Source of the DNA: a virus
DNA length: 43,972 bases
Reading direction: 5' to 3' (one strand)
Virus record (IMG/VR): IMGVR_UViG_3300031227_000107
Location: 1-43,972 of that record
The first letter of the stretch is position 1. Each line of letters opens with the position of its first letter. The notes below the pieces were generated by a model. It was not told the DNA's origin and did not search any database. It was given only the letters and a program-made list of their open reading frames with translations. Below, piece by piece: positions 34,001 through 39,416 of the stretch. The translations under genes and the position numbers were made by a program.

Positions 34001-34302
34001 GGAATACACCGACACTTACAGCCGGTAACGCTAAGTGGGATGTAGAATATCTATATAGACAAGAAAACGAATGGATGGCTGCTGGTGCTGATGCAACTTT
34101 AACAGCTACGGTTGCCTGTAGTGGAACTGGAGGTGGGTTGCTGATATCTTCACTAGGCACAACTGCTGTACCACATGCTGATGATGCGTGTATTACGGTA
34201 AGAATTAAGCGTAGAGCAGATGAAGCTGCTGATACTATATCCGCTGTTTGTTATTTGTTCGGGGTATGCTTTAATTATAAAAGTAATAAATTAGGATCTT
34301 AA
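28057..34302 (+). CDS. Giant tail hub and host-recognition fibre (gpJ-like) with fibronectin-like and repeat domains
   Basis: The product has 2081 residues. Residues about 15-50 are a glycine-rich hydrophobic stretch (LFGAVIGFFTGGFFGAATG), as at the tip proteins of lambda-like tails. About 90-560 is a baseplate-hub type region (SDAKKLIWASFHGMSFYDQGK, VTITYLDSANEYKEDYISV). About 570-1030 has fibronectin III-like domains. About 1100-1700 is a fibrous region of repeats, including four copies of a DATYR-IYAGD/LAIGD...DAPFSV block and many IAA.TI units. The end (about 1900-2081) is a distinct globular domain likely to touch the host. The many long antisense frames here are shadows of its GCT/ACT-rich repeats. 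Confidence 0.85.
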   Translation: MAGAKSSNLFYTPDKVGSWGLALFGAVIGFFTGGFFGAATGFTIGWNIPNLMDSTFNNSDNYDDKNTLDTNAVLATCYGQVRRTGNIMRVYNSDTDAYLKVAVSIAKGAINSYESVYINDIAWADLESGTYAKTEYLGGWGQVPDDARWAFDGHVSAYKGVAYISYFLENTGTVGASPHLSCIIKGKNCLVIGATSLTDAGTYKWTNSGAGTDEYICEALAGGDPGLNSGPLYNGSGVLGNNLPYTEGVIGSLAVGQWAWGVYDPGGLDPPFNTIHIRLPDGTDPDTKATDYLQKTKFSRNSAVVLHDFQVTEESVPLADIDLTSFQALETYCDVVPAGGSVPRYRCDVVFDNDIALSDAKKLIWASFHGMSFYDQGKLKVVWDQANATTSHAFTMNTIVENSFSWKQTEKINSVTITYLDSANEYKEDYISVKDQIDITDNYESPYEEVDLFITDKEIAQRRARFIFDNFKYKDYTCMLTGLPNSQDLEISDKVTITHSGPGWTAKEFIVVDKAEDFIGRPSFVFEAYYGGIYGDLSVADQVAYYSDLPNPNAPMDPCTNLALVENGYINETGKYTPSVLLTFDKPLNRTFWHHADLELKTENGADPHGYELVGQDASGLGYSISGTTGHQFKVGETVTVRVNSVNQLGVKQTDDNAATRALKIVGATLSDIPAPRHLRVVGAPKSNSYEWNGVAFTMTWTQPSSTGGLNREHFSQELLGFGGMLDSTTKGWLAEIWVDGVKKYTSELLMYTGFPYTVCVDNPDDPQAVYFNGVGQALRETNGTFTFKVATVDWFNRISDYTEAEFTHETPAMATPSGTQDTTGLTFDWDDDYDRSIRGYSVSTYTDSGRTALLVNDTCRDTRYFLSRSRIWNLASGSNPSPLYMTFYKFNIFGQHSADVEVESGLISVVAPPPMHVPLPTISGLEIKWDTDNNPDVTGYNIYIDTTSPPTTFRSFTNGNTYTYFGLPNTLYYTKVTAVTPYGETALGSASAESGTTLSITPGYFDLDTPILTGITWTSDATDISWSSGTLVYEGVSYSITADSGTGSNPYVYWNKNSAPTTFTSSATRPTLGDDIWVMAFYNVSADEIYPAEAHKLMHAGLIQANSITAGEITAGTITGTEISASARIVAGTGNNIGVLDGADATYRIYAGHDTPGSAPFRVTQAGALTATSATITGSITSTSGAIGGWTIGATTLTGGNLTLDSGNTKITAGTGDDIIAIDAVDATYRLAIGDAVYADAPFSVAKTGALVATNATITGSLTATTGAIGGWTVGATTLTGGDLTLDSGNTKITAGTGDDIIAIDAADATYRLAIGDAVYADAPFSVSKAGVLVASSATITGTINATAGAFTGALTLGDGATTSGTLTMSLAAGQGDVFIASGKTDFTNTDAGFILGIDDSDSDTSKFYIGDSSSYLNWTGSAFNLHGCSLDVSSITALTSGSEIGIQGWQYDGAFSATDNDTVAWASGTLTLMNDVVYHITGANTGDIAALTYIYLDIATSTTLFQTSTTAGDAVGTGKILVAVATNVAAGKEATYQVFGGIGGQNVLIGTDNITAASVTTDEIAATTIVAGNIAANTITANEIAAATITTTEIAADTIVAGNIAATTITSAEMVVGTLVGTELAATAKITAGTGTDVAVLDGDDATYRIYAGDAVPADAPFSVTKAGALVATSATITGTITSVAGTGQRTVIDATTFKWFNVDNDEVINIDANIYGAIPGIKITNGILSNYEDNDNFTYINPGNILQTSTDTAYAISAICAYNAAVDTTAIKGLYQVAVDSTDGAERVGVLGNAQITISAANDSTLIGVKGTVSSSSAGATLYSGYFEGGDFFVTLGDAAGTNKISINDSADAGIFTVNSNGRISSDSGNTYILLGDNAGVDAFIIEDSDAAEVFSVNSDGATTFTGAVSLTDDAIVTKSLWLNVTGLKAPGTKPATLIDYGIGDAWEFSDSTDDTLVSRIKLPDDMDKSVGMTILIGWNTPTLTAGNAKWDVEYLYRQENEWMAAGADATLTATVACSGTGGGLLISSLGTTAVPHADDACITVRIKRRADEAADTISAVCYLFGVCFNYKSNKLGS
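31621..32085 (+). repeat. Two 73-codon repeats nearly identical in protein but recoded in DNA
   Basis: Unit 1 is 31621-31839 and unit 2 is 31867-32085. By my codon-by-codon comparison, 65 of 73 residues are identical, but 42 of those 65 use different codons. Related but more diverged units lie upstream (about 31440-31590) and downstream (about 32950-33110). Unit 1 also uses codons such as CGC, CCC, GTG and ACC that are rare in its surroundings. Confidence 0.8.
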
Positions 34303-34317
34303 TAAAAAGGATATATT

Positions 34318-34812
34318 ATGAGAGCGAAATACATTATATTACATCATTCCTTAACAAAGGATAGCAAAACTGTTTCTTGGCAAGCAATACGAAAGTATCA
34401 TACTTCATATAGATATAGAGATGAGATAATAACTAGAGATAAAGCCATGGAATTAAAAGGTAATGATATCTCCGGAGTAACTAGCCCATGGAGAGACATA
34501 GGATATCACTTTGGTATAGAAGATATTAATGGTGAGTATGAAGTTTTACTTGGTAGAATGATGAATATTAGTGGAGCACACACAAGAGCTGGTGGTATGA
34601 ATTCATGTAGTTGGGGGATTTGTCTAATAGGATCATTTGATAAGAATCCTCCTCCTAAATATATGTGGCAGAAAGGGCTCCAACTAGTTAGAGCCCTTCA
34701 ATTATTTGGAAATATCCCTACTGAGAATGTATTAGGTCATAGAGAGAAATGTAGTTATAAAACATGCCCAGGAACAGCATTCGATTTAGATAAGTTTAGA
34801 AGTGAGCTTTAA
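34318..34812 (+). CDS. Endolysin, N-acetylmuramoyl-L-alanine amidase (Amidase_2/T7 lysozyme-like)
   Basis: The product has 164 residues. It starts KYIILHHS (H9/H10) and has [35 protein letters not shown] and the closing [14 protein letters not shown]9, H141 and C150 are the expected zinc ligands of the T7-type amidase, which cuts the MurNAc-L-Ala bond of peptidoglycan. There is no cell-wall-binding domain and no signal peptide, so release needs a holin, and the small size favours a Gram-negative host. AAAAAGGA precedes the ATG. It is the last plus-strand gene; its stop overlaps the last bases of a convergent minus-strand gene. Confidence 0.88.
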   Translation: MRAKYIILHHSLTKDSKTVSWQAIRKYHTSYRYRDEIITRDKAMELKGNDISGVTSPWRDIGYHFGIEDINGEYEVLLGRMMNISGAHTRAGGMNSCSWGICLIGSFDKNPPPKYMWQKGLQLVRALQLFGNIPTENVLGHREKCSYKTCPGTAFDLDKFRSEL

Positions 34813-34829
34813 GCTTCACCCCCGTTTTT
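34802..34829 (+). terminator. Possible terminator at the convergence point
   Basis: GTGAGC pairs with GCTTCAC through one bulged T, followed by CCCCCG and then TTTTT at 34825-34829. The stem is short and overlaps the end of the amidase gene. The position, at the end of about 34.8 kb of plus-strand genes, fits a terminator. Confidence 0.3.
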
Positions 34830-34958
34830 ATTTATATATAATGTATCTTGTACAAAATTATAATCCTCATACTTCTCAGAATGAGCATACATTTCTAAAT
34901 GAGAAAAATACTTAAGTGTATTCCATAAGCATATAAATAAATTTAATAATAATTTCAT
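34809..34958 (-). CDS. 49-residue unknown protein, last gene of the minus strand
   Basis: An ATG at 34958 is preceded by AAGGGAG about 10 bases upstream and opens a 49-codon frame ([19 protein letters not shown]... ending INKNGGEA). The first 18 residues are hydrophobic, so it may be membrane-anchored or exported. Its TAA (34809-34811) overlaps the amidase stop on the other strand. It is short and unrecognised. The ribosome site is the main support. Confidence 0.45.
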   Translation of the reverse strand: MKLLLNLFICLWNTLKYFSHLEMYAHSEKYEDYNFVQDTLYINKNGGEA

Positions 34959-34975
34959 TTAATCTCTGCTCCCTT

Positions 34976-35176
34976 TTATTTAAACTTTATTCTTATAGGT
35001 TCATTAAGTATCCATTGAGTAATAATAATGGCAAGACATCCAAATGGTCCTATACTAGCTATAAGAAAACTCACTTTTTTTCTAATTGGTATCTCCTCAA
35101 AATAAAGAGCGTTATAAGTTAACCCATAAGCAGGTATAGTAAACACTAACCAAATAAGTAAAATATAAAATAACAT
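34976..35176 (-). CDS. Small two-TM protein
   Basis: The product has 66 residues with hydrophobic segments at about 1-20 and 34-55 and a basic tail (NEPIRIKFK). The ATG shares a base with the stop of the upstream gene (TAATG) and has AGGGAG in front. The family is not recognised. It is part of a cluster of small membrane proteins at the distal end of the minus-strand operon, which in phages often alter the host envelope. Confidence 0.5.
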   Translation of the reverse strand: MLFYILLIWLVFTIPAYGLTYNALYFEEIPIRKKVSFLIASIGPFGCLAIIITQWILNEPIRIKFK

Positions 35177-35421
35177 TATTTCTCCCTATAATATTTTTTA
35201 GATGGTGGTGGAGGTGGTGGATTTGGTTTTTTATGTTTTATACATTTATCACATGTATCACCACAAAAGACATTACATGATTTAGGCCACTTCTTCTTTA
35301 GTGTACATATATTATTTTTTTTATAATATATACAATTAATATTTCTATTTATATGCCCCCCACTACTTCCAGACCCTAAAAATAAAAATAAGACAAGTAC
35401 TAATATAAATAAACCCTCCAT
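35176..35421 (-). CDS. Small anchored protein, cysteine-rich and polyproline-tailed
   Basis: The product has 81 residues. An N-terminal membrane anchor or signal (LFILVLVLFLFLG) is followed by GSGSSGG. A six-cysteine stretch comes next (C30, C39, C49, C53, C57, C60 by my count), then a PNPPPPPPS run before a basic end. There is no lipobox cysteine at the cleavage point. The anchored, disulfide-prone, proline-rich form would suit a periplasmic or spanin-like protein, but no family is evident. AAAGGAGG precedes the ATG. Confidence 0.5.
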   Translation of the reverse strand: MEGLFILVLVLFLFLGSGSSGGHINRNINCIYYKKNNICTLKKKWPKSCNVFCGDTCDKCIKHKKPNPPPPPPSKKYYREK

Positions 35422-35436
35422 TATACCTCCTTTTAT

Positions 35437-35619
35437 TTAAGCTTCCCAAAATTTCCAAATATTGTATTTTAATTTTGATAATAGTGAAATAATACCAAAA
35501 GATAAACTTACAGATAAAACAAAACTAAGTATCCATAAAAAAGAAGTAAACTCATATGTAAATCCTAAAAATAAACAAATACACCATATAAAAGGTAATA
35601 TAAATATCCATATTAGCAT
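35437..35619 (-). CDS. Small two-TM protein
   Basis: The product has 60 residues, almost all hydrophobic (MLIWIFILPFIWCICLFLGF, then FLWILSFVLSVSLSFGIISLL) with a short aromatic, basic tail. Its ATG overlaps the upstream stop (TAATG), and GGGAGG lies a few bases before. It is unrecognised and sits in the minus-strand cluster of small membrane proteins. Confidence 0.48.
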   Translation of the reverse strand: MLIWIFILPFIWCICLFLGFTYEFTSFLWILSFVLSVSLSFGIISLLSKLKYNIWKFWEA

Positions 35620-35840
35620 TACTCCCTCCCTGCTACTTGCAATTTACGTTTTTGATTAAACCCAAAGTATTTTTTAGGATTGAATTGTCCTACTGAATCT
35701 AAAGATTTACCTAACATATAAGCAAGAAACACTTTATTATATGGTACTCCCCAATCTTTTCTTTTATTCTCTCGTTTATCTAGTCTACGTAAATTAAACT
35801 TTGTTTTGTTTTGTCTTTTCTTCCATACTTTTTTTGACAT
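35619..35840 (-). CDS. Small highly basic protein
   Basis: The product has 73 residues and is very rich in lysine and arginine (MSKKVWKKRQNKTKFNLRR..., ending KRKLQVAGRE). A central WGVPYNKVFLAYMLGKSLDS segment looks helical. Strong positive charge suggests nucleic-acid binding, but no motif is recognised. AGGGAGAAATA directly precedes the ATG. Confidence 0.5.
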   Translation of the reverse strand: MSKKVWKKRQNKTKFNLRRLDKRENKRKDWGVPYNKVFLAYMLGKSLDSVGQFNPKKYFGFNQKRKLQVAGRE

Positions 35841-35851
35841 TATTTCTCCCT

Positions 35852-36250
35852 TTAAAACCTATAATTTAATGATATACCATTTCTAGTAGCCTGCACATAT
35901 ATCGGAGCATCAAAAGCATTTAATACAATTTGTACAGTAGCTATTCCTATAGAGTTAAACATTAAATCTTTCCAAGACCACCCATCTCCACCATAAAGTC
36001 CCCATTCTTCCCAAGGAAGTAAGGCATCCTTTATCTCATTAAGAATTCCTAATCCTATAGTACCCCATACAGCAAGAGTATTATTTTCAGTTGCATATAG
36101 TAATCCTGCATATACTCCCCCATAAAAAACAGCATGCTCTAATTTATCATGAGTAAACATTTCATCATCAGCCCATCTCCAGTGCTGGGCGTGAACAATT
36201 ATTGGAATAAACAACGTTATAAATACTATTAAAATTAAAAATTTTTTCAT
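35852..36250 (-). CDS. Exported protein resembling YfiM/DUF2279, paralogue of 43583-43972
   Basis: The product has 132 residues with a clear signal peptide (MKKFLILIVFITLFIPIIVHAQ, cleavage near residue 22). DKLEHAVFYGG, EIKDALLPWEEWGLYGGDG and WSWKDLMFNSIGI follow. The DK.EH and E.KD...GGDG.SW.DL pattern recalls YfiM-like periplasmic proteins of Gram-negative bacteria. The gene at the right edge of the window has the same motifs. The function of the family is not established. A periplasmic or membrane role during infection is inferred. AGGGAG precedes the ATG. Confidence 0.6.
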   Translation of the reverse strand: MKKFLILIVFITLFIPIIVHAQHWRWADDEMFTHDKLEHAVFYGGVYAGLLYATENNTLAVWGTIGLGILNEIKDALLPWEEWGLYGGDGWSWKDLMFNSIGIATVQIVLNAFDAPIYVQATRNGISLNYRF

Positions 36251-36272
36251 TATTTCTCCCTATTATTGTTTG

Positions 36273-36342
36273 TGAGGGTATGGGGAGTCGAACCCCATTA
36301 ACTGCAACCCATAGGGTGCAATCCCCTATTGTTGTGACCCCC
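36273..36342 (-). pseudogene. Degenerate tRNA-like sequence
   Basis: Read on the minus strand, a perfect T arm is present (TGGGG-TTCGACT-CCCCA, 36281-36297). Acceptor strand TACCCTC and discriminator A (36273) follow, and GGGGGTC (36336-36342) pairs at six of seven positions with one G-T. A D-like arm with AATAGGGGA also fits. The anticodon region does not fold normally: TTGCACCC-TAT-GGGTTGCAG makes a long hairpin with a three-base loop, so no anticodon can be assigned. It is probably a decayed tRNA. Confidence 0.4.
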
Positions 36343-36354
36343 CCCCATAACCTA

Positions 36355-36519
36355 CTAGTTAATAACTAATTTTTCTTGTTCTGCTTCTAATTCTTCTATT
36401 TCTTTAGTAAGGGCCTCCGTATATTGTGGAAGCATTACCCTCTCATTTTTTCTAACACCTATTAATTTTTGAAGTCTATTATATTTATCAATTAATTGTA
36501 CAAGATGTGATATTTTCAT
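36355..36519 (-). CDS. 54-residue coiled-coil peptide
   Basis: The ATG at 36519 has GAGGATG just upstream, overlapping the end of the HTH gene, and the frame runs 54 codons to TAG. The product is charged and helical (LVQLIDKYNRLQKLIGVRK, then EALTKEIEELEAEQEKL), probably a short coiled coil. It starts one base after the stop of the upstream gene. It may partner the HTH/terminase-like protein, but this is inferred from position only. Confidence 0.5.
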   Translation of the reverse strand: MKISHLVQLIDKYNRLQKLIGVRKNERVMLPQYTEALTKEIEELEAEQEKLVIN

Positions 36520-36520
36520 T

Positions 36521-37075
36521 TTAATCATCCTCATAGTCTGGTGCTTCTATTTGTTTCATAAATTCATTTTCTTCTTCTGGTACATCTGGAAGATCTTCAA
36601 ACTCTGCATCTTCTATTTCCCCTTGTATCTCCTGTACTGCTCCTGCAGGCAAAATCTGTATAACAACATCTCCTTTCTTCTCACCTTTAGCCAGAACTTT
36701 ACTATATCCCCTACTCTTCATTTTATGTTCAGCATACCACTTAACCCAAGGAGTATCATCTTTATGTACTCCCCCTTGTGTTTTTTCTAATACATCTTTT
36801 TTAATATTATAATCTATAGTATCATGAAAAGTATCTTCTGCCATTGTTTGTATAGTAAGTAAATCAGGATCTTTATTTATTCTATATGTTAAATTACCAG
36901 GAGTACATTTTAAAAGTTTAGCTGCTTCTGCTCTTACACCATAGACTTTCATTAATGCATTTGCTATTCTTGTTTTAGAAATAATTTCATTTTTTGGGGG
37001 TTTACCAGGAGCAGCTCTAGTAACACCTTTTTGCTTTTCAATTAAATTACCTAATTTAGTACTACCTTTTTTCAT
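36521..37075 (-). CDS. HTH protein, possible small terminase subunit
   Basis: The product has 184 residues. A helix-turn-helix lies at about 36-70 (RIANALMKVYGVRAEAAKLL, then TPGNLTYRINKDPD). A helical region with DVLEKTQGG and WVKWYAEHKMKSRGYSK follows, then VVIQILPAG and a very acidic C-terminal tail. The HTH, repeated-helix and GRGY-like order is seen in many phage small terminase subunits, which recognise DNA for packaging. No large terminase subunit lies nearby, so a transcription regulator remains possible. A short RBS (AGGAAAA) precedes the ATG. It follows the ClpP-like gene by 9 bases. Confidence 0.5.
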   Translation of the reverse strand: MKKGSTKLGNLIEKQKGVTRAAPGKPPKNEIISKTRIANALMKVYGVRAEAAKLLKCTPGNLTYRINKDPDLLTIQTMAEDTFHDTIDYNIKKDVLEKTQGGVHKDDTPWVKWYAEHKMKSRGYSKVLAKGEKKGDVVIQILPAGAVQEIQGEIEDAEFEDLPDVPEEENEFMKQIEAPDYEDD

Positions 37076-37084
37076 TATTTTCCT

Positions 37085-37696
37085 CTATAGTAAAATTTCA
37101 TCAACTAAACCTTTTTCTAAACAAGTTTGTGCATCCCACCAAAGATCATGTTTTAAAATTGCAGTTATTTCTTTACGTTTTAAATTAGTATCTTGGGCAT
37201 AAGTATCTTTTAATTGTACCATAAACTGCTGCATATTTTCAAACTCATCTTCTAATTCAGCAAACTTACCCCATCTCCCTGCAGAAAATTGGTGAATAAG
37301 TATATAAGCATCTGCACCTATATAGCGTTTACTTCCTGCTAAAGACATCAATGTAGCAGCACTGGCACACGCACCATCAATATAAGTATGTATAGGAACT
37401 TTACTAACTTGAATAGCATTTCTTGCAGCAAAACCAGCTAAAACACTTCCTCCATAAGAGTGAATATGTACCTTTATTGGAGGAGGAGAAATACTATATT
37501 GTAATCCTACCATTTGACTTTTTACTTCTTCTCTCTTTAAACTCTGAATAAATAATAAAACACTTTCTTCATCAACTCCACTGTAAAAATATATAACACC
37601 ATCTTCTTTATTAAATTTGCTTTCATTCTTTTTTGCTGCATTATTTTCTATTGGAAACTTACCCCATATTAAATTTTTCTTTTGTTTTTCTGCCAT
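37085..37696 (-). CDS. ClpP-like serine protease
   Basis: The product has 203 residues with the ClpP/crotonase fold: VHIHSYGGSVLAGFAARNAI (oxyanion glycines), GACASAATLMSLAG with nucleophile S112, ILIHQ with H135 and LKHDLWWDAQTCLEKGLVDEIL with D184 completing the triad. No capsid-type or Clp ATPase partner is next to it. In many phages a ClpP-like enzyme acts as prohead protease, but this phage already has an S78-type one at 8322-9548. This copy may therefore act in regulation or with host Clp ATPases. Confidence 0.82.
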   Translation of the reverse strand: MAEKQKKNLIWGKFPIENNAAKKNESKFNKEDGVIYFYSGVDEESVLLFIQSLKREEVKSQMVGLQYSISPPPIKVHIHSYGGSVLAGFAARNAIQVSKVPIHTYIDGACASAATLMSLAGSKRYIGADAYILIHQFSAGRWGKFAELEDEFENMQQFMVQLKDTYAQDTNLKRKEITAILKHDLWWDAQTCLEKGLVDEILL

Positions 37697-37996
37697 TTAT
37701 TTCTCCTTTTCTTCTTCAAAGTCAAACCACATTAAAAACAATAAACAACAAACTGCTGCAGCTAAATGGTGTTGTCCACCATCAGGATCTCTTATTTCTC
37801 CTTCCCACCAAGCTGTAATGTGCCGTAAAGCAGCATCATAATATCTCCATCTAGCTCCTTCTACTCTCTTCCAATTATCAGCTTCAGGATATCTCTTTGC
37901 TCCAAACATCAACCTTTTTATAACTTCTTGTATAGAAGGTAAAGGAAGTAAATGCCATTGAAGCTTTTCTTCATCAAACTTAACTCCCTTACTCAT
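37697..37996 (-). CDS. dATP/dGTP diphosphohydrolase-like protein (DUF5664)
   Basis: The product has 99 residues. KFDEEKLQWHLLPLPSIQEV, then RLMFGAKRYPEADNW, RYYDAALRHITAWWEGE and DPDGGQHHLAAAV.CLLFL form the characteristic sequence of this phage family. It belongs to the all-alpha NTP pyrophosphohydrolases, with acidic and histidine residues for metal binding. The predicted reaction is (d)NTP to (d)NMP plus pyrophosphate. The downstream partner would be the 5'-nucleotidase encoded just upstream, overlapping by 8 bases. The exact nucleotide preference cannot be read from sequence. Confidence 0.75.
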   Translation of the reverse strand: MSKGVKFDEEKLQWHLLPLPSIQEVIKRLMFGAKRYPEADNWKRVEGARWRYYDAALRHITAWWEGEIRDPDGGQHHLAAAVCCLLFLMWFDFEEEKEK

Positions 37997-38540
37997 TTAA
38001 CTTCCCTTCATATCTAATAACATCAAGATACACATCTAACCAATTATCTCGATACTTTAAATCTTCATTTTTATTACTAGGAGATAAATAAGGAATAATA
38101 TACACACCTTTAGCTTGAATTGCTTTAAGATGTTTTACATTATCATCAATAAATATATCTACATTAGCTTTAGTAACATATTTAGCTTTATCTCCATGAG
38201 AAAATATTATAGGTATATCTTCCCAACCTTTTAGTTTAGCCCACCAAAGGGTTTGCACTTTATCAAGCTCCTCATCTCTATCAGTAATGAAAGTTAATTC
38301 ATGCCCTTGGGAAATAAAAAGATCAATAGTTGCAGTAGCATTAAGACTCATCTTAATTCCAATATTTCCCTGAATAGATCTAAAAACTCTCCATACCTGA
38401 TTGAATTCTATTTTGTCCTTAAATACAGGAAAAAAATCTCTACCAGTTATATTATTATATTCTTTCTCTTTACCTGCTACTGCTAATAAGCTATAAGTAA
38501 AATTACAGAGAGTATCATCTAAATCTATAAATATTTTCAT
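37989..38540 (-). CDS. HAD-type 5'(3')-deoxyribonucleotidase-like phosphatase
   Basis: The product has 183 residues starting MKIFIDLDDTLCNFTYSLL, the HAD DxD nucleophile motif (D6, D8). ELTFITDRDEE follows (motif II-like), then SHGDKAKYVTKANVDIFIDDNVKHL with K and DD of motifs III and IV. The NT5C-like form dephosphorylates deoxynucleoside monophosphates. Overlap with the diphosphohydrolase gene suggests that the two enzymes act in sequence on a dNTP. The ATG overlaps the upstream stop (TAATG). Confidence 0.75.
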   Translation of the reverse strand: MKIFIDLDDTLCNFTYSLLAVAGKEKEYNNITGRDFFPVFKDKIEFNQVWRVFRSIQGNIGIKMSLNATATIDLFISQGHELTFITDRDEELDKVQTLWWAKLKGWEDIPIIFSHGDKAKYVTKANVDIFIDDNVKHLKAIQAKGVYIIPYLSPSNKNEDLKYRDNWLDVYLDVIRYEGKLNE

Positions 38541-38722
38541 TATTTTCCTTTATAATCGTTTATATAAAACCCTGGACCTTTAAACTGGATAGCTGGTGGG
38601 CCTGTCCAGAGACGTTTCCCCTTACCCCCACAATCAGGACAAGGGTGTGTATCTCTTGTTTTCTTTAATAGTTTTGTAAAAATAGATTTACAATCTTCAC
38701 ATTTAAAATCAAGAGTTGGCAC
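38540..38722 (-). CDS. FmdB-like zinc-ribbon protein
   Basis: The product has 60 residues with two CxxC pairs: CEDC (C8, C11) and CPDCGG (C28, C31). The ending PPAIQFKGPGFYINDYKGK is typical of small FmdB-type zinc ribbons, found in bacteria and phages. Members are often called regulatory proteins, but the molecular role is not known. It sits just ahead of the nucleotide enzymes and may control or assist them. Confidence 0.68.
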   Translation of the reverse strand: MPTLDFKCEDCKSIFTKLLKKTRDTHPCPDCGGKGKRLWTGPPAIQFKGPGFYINDYKGK

Positions 38723-38724
38723 TT

Positions 38725-39084
38725 TTATTCTCCTCTAGTTAAACAAATAATACCTAATTCAATATATTTTAAAAATTTAATAGGACAAAAACTAGGATAA
38801 TTAATTCGATCATTTTTATCACAGTACTCTACTTTAATATCTAAATCATAATCTCCTTGAGGATTTGCAGTACCTAAATCAGTGCACATCATTTTTACAT
38901 CCTGATAATGAAAGTACTCTCCTTCATTAAGTACAGCTTTTACTTTTTCAAGAGCATACACTTTGTCAGTAGATAATTCAATCACAGAAGGTCTATTAAA
39001 TATTTCTTTTAAATGACTTTCCATACCTAAATCATGTACTATTTGTGTAACCACTACTTCTAATTCTTCTTTATTAATTTCCAC
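38725..39084 (-). CDS. Unknown soluble protein
   Basis: The product has 119 residues of mixed alpha/beta character, with no membrane segment or recognised motif. It starts with an acidic helix (MEINKEELEVVVTQIVHDLG) and later has DYDLDIKVEYCDKNDRINYP. It is preceded by GGAAAATAAAGTGGAA and packed between neighbours at short spacing. Codon use matches the AT-rich surroundings. Confidence 0.5.
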   Translation of the reverse strand: MEINKEELEVVVTQIVHDLGMESHLKEIFNRPSVIELSTDKVYALEKVKAVLNEGEYFHYQDVKMMCTDLGTANPQGDYDLDIKVEYCDKNDRINYPSFCPIKFLKYIELGIICLTRGE

Positions 39085-39113
39085 TTTATTTTCCTTTGGT
39101 TAAATACCAGTGG

Positions 39114-39407
39114 TTACTTGCTGTCTGGATGAATGAGAATCTGACCTTTTTTATCAGTCTCAATGCCGGGAACTTCAACTGAAGGCTCTCTATACAACAT
39201 TCCATCCTTAATTTTGCAAATATAACCTTTCGCTTCATTGCTTACTTTGTATGTTCCGTTAGTAACGTGCATATTATCACACGTTGATTCAAACGATTTC
39301 ACTGGTTCCGGCTCAAACGCTTCCGGACATAAATCACGAGCAAAACATTCAACGTCCGTATGTCCATGTTCAAGAACTCTTTTAATATCTGCTTCTGTAA
39401 TATTCAC
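39114..39407 (-). CDS. Unknown protein with GC-richer codon use
   Basis: The product has 97 residues (MNITEADIKRVLEHGHTDVE..., a middle with ESTCDNMHVTNGTYK and an end with EVPGIETDKKGQILIHPDSK). No family is recognised. The second half looks like a small beta domain. Its codons include GCG, CCG, ACG, GGC and CTC, which neighbouring minus-strand genes seldom use, so it may have a different origin. AGGAGAATAAAG lies before the ATG. Confidence 0.5.
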   Translation of the reverse strand: MNITEADIKRVLEHGHTDVECFARDLCPEAFEPEPVKSFESTCDNMHVTNGTYKVSNEAKGYICKIKDGMLYREPSVEVPGIETDKKGQILIHPDSK

Positions 39408-39416
39408 TTTATTCTC

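Noticed and set aside
36273-36342. Functional tRNA on the minus strand
   Set aside because: No normal anticodon stem and seven-base loop can be drawn, so it is listed only as a degenerate tRNA-like sequence.
37617-37841. Plus-strand open frames opposite the ClpP-like and diphosphohydrolase genes
   Set aside because: They overlap well-supported minus-strand genes fully, lack ribosome sites and have compositions typical of antisense reading (F, S and L rich).
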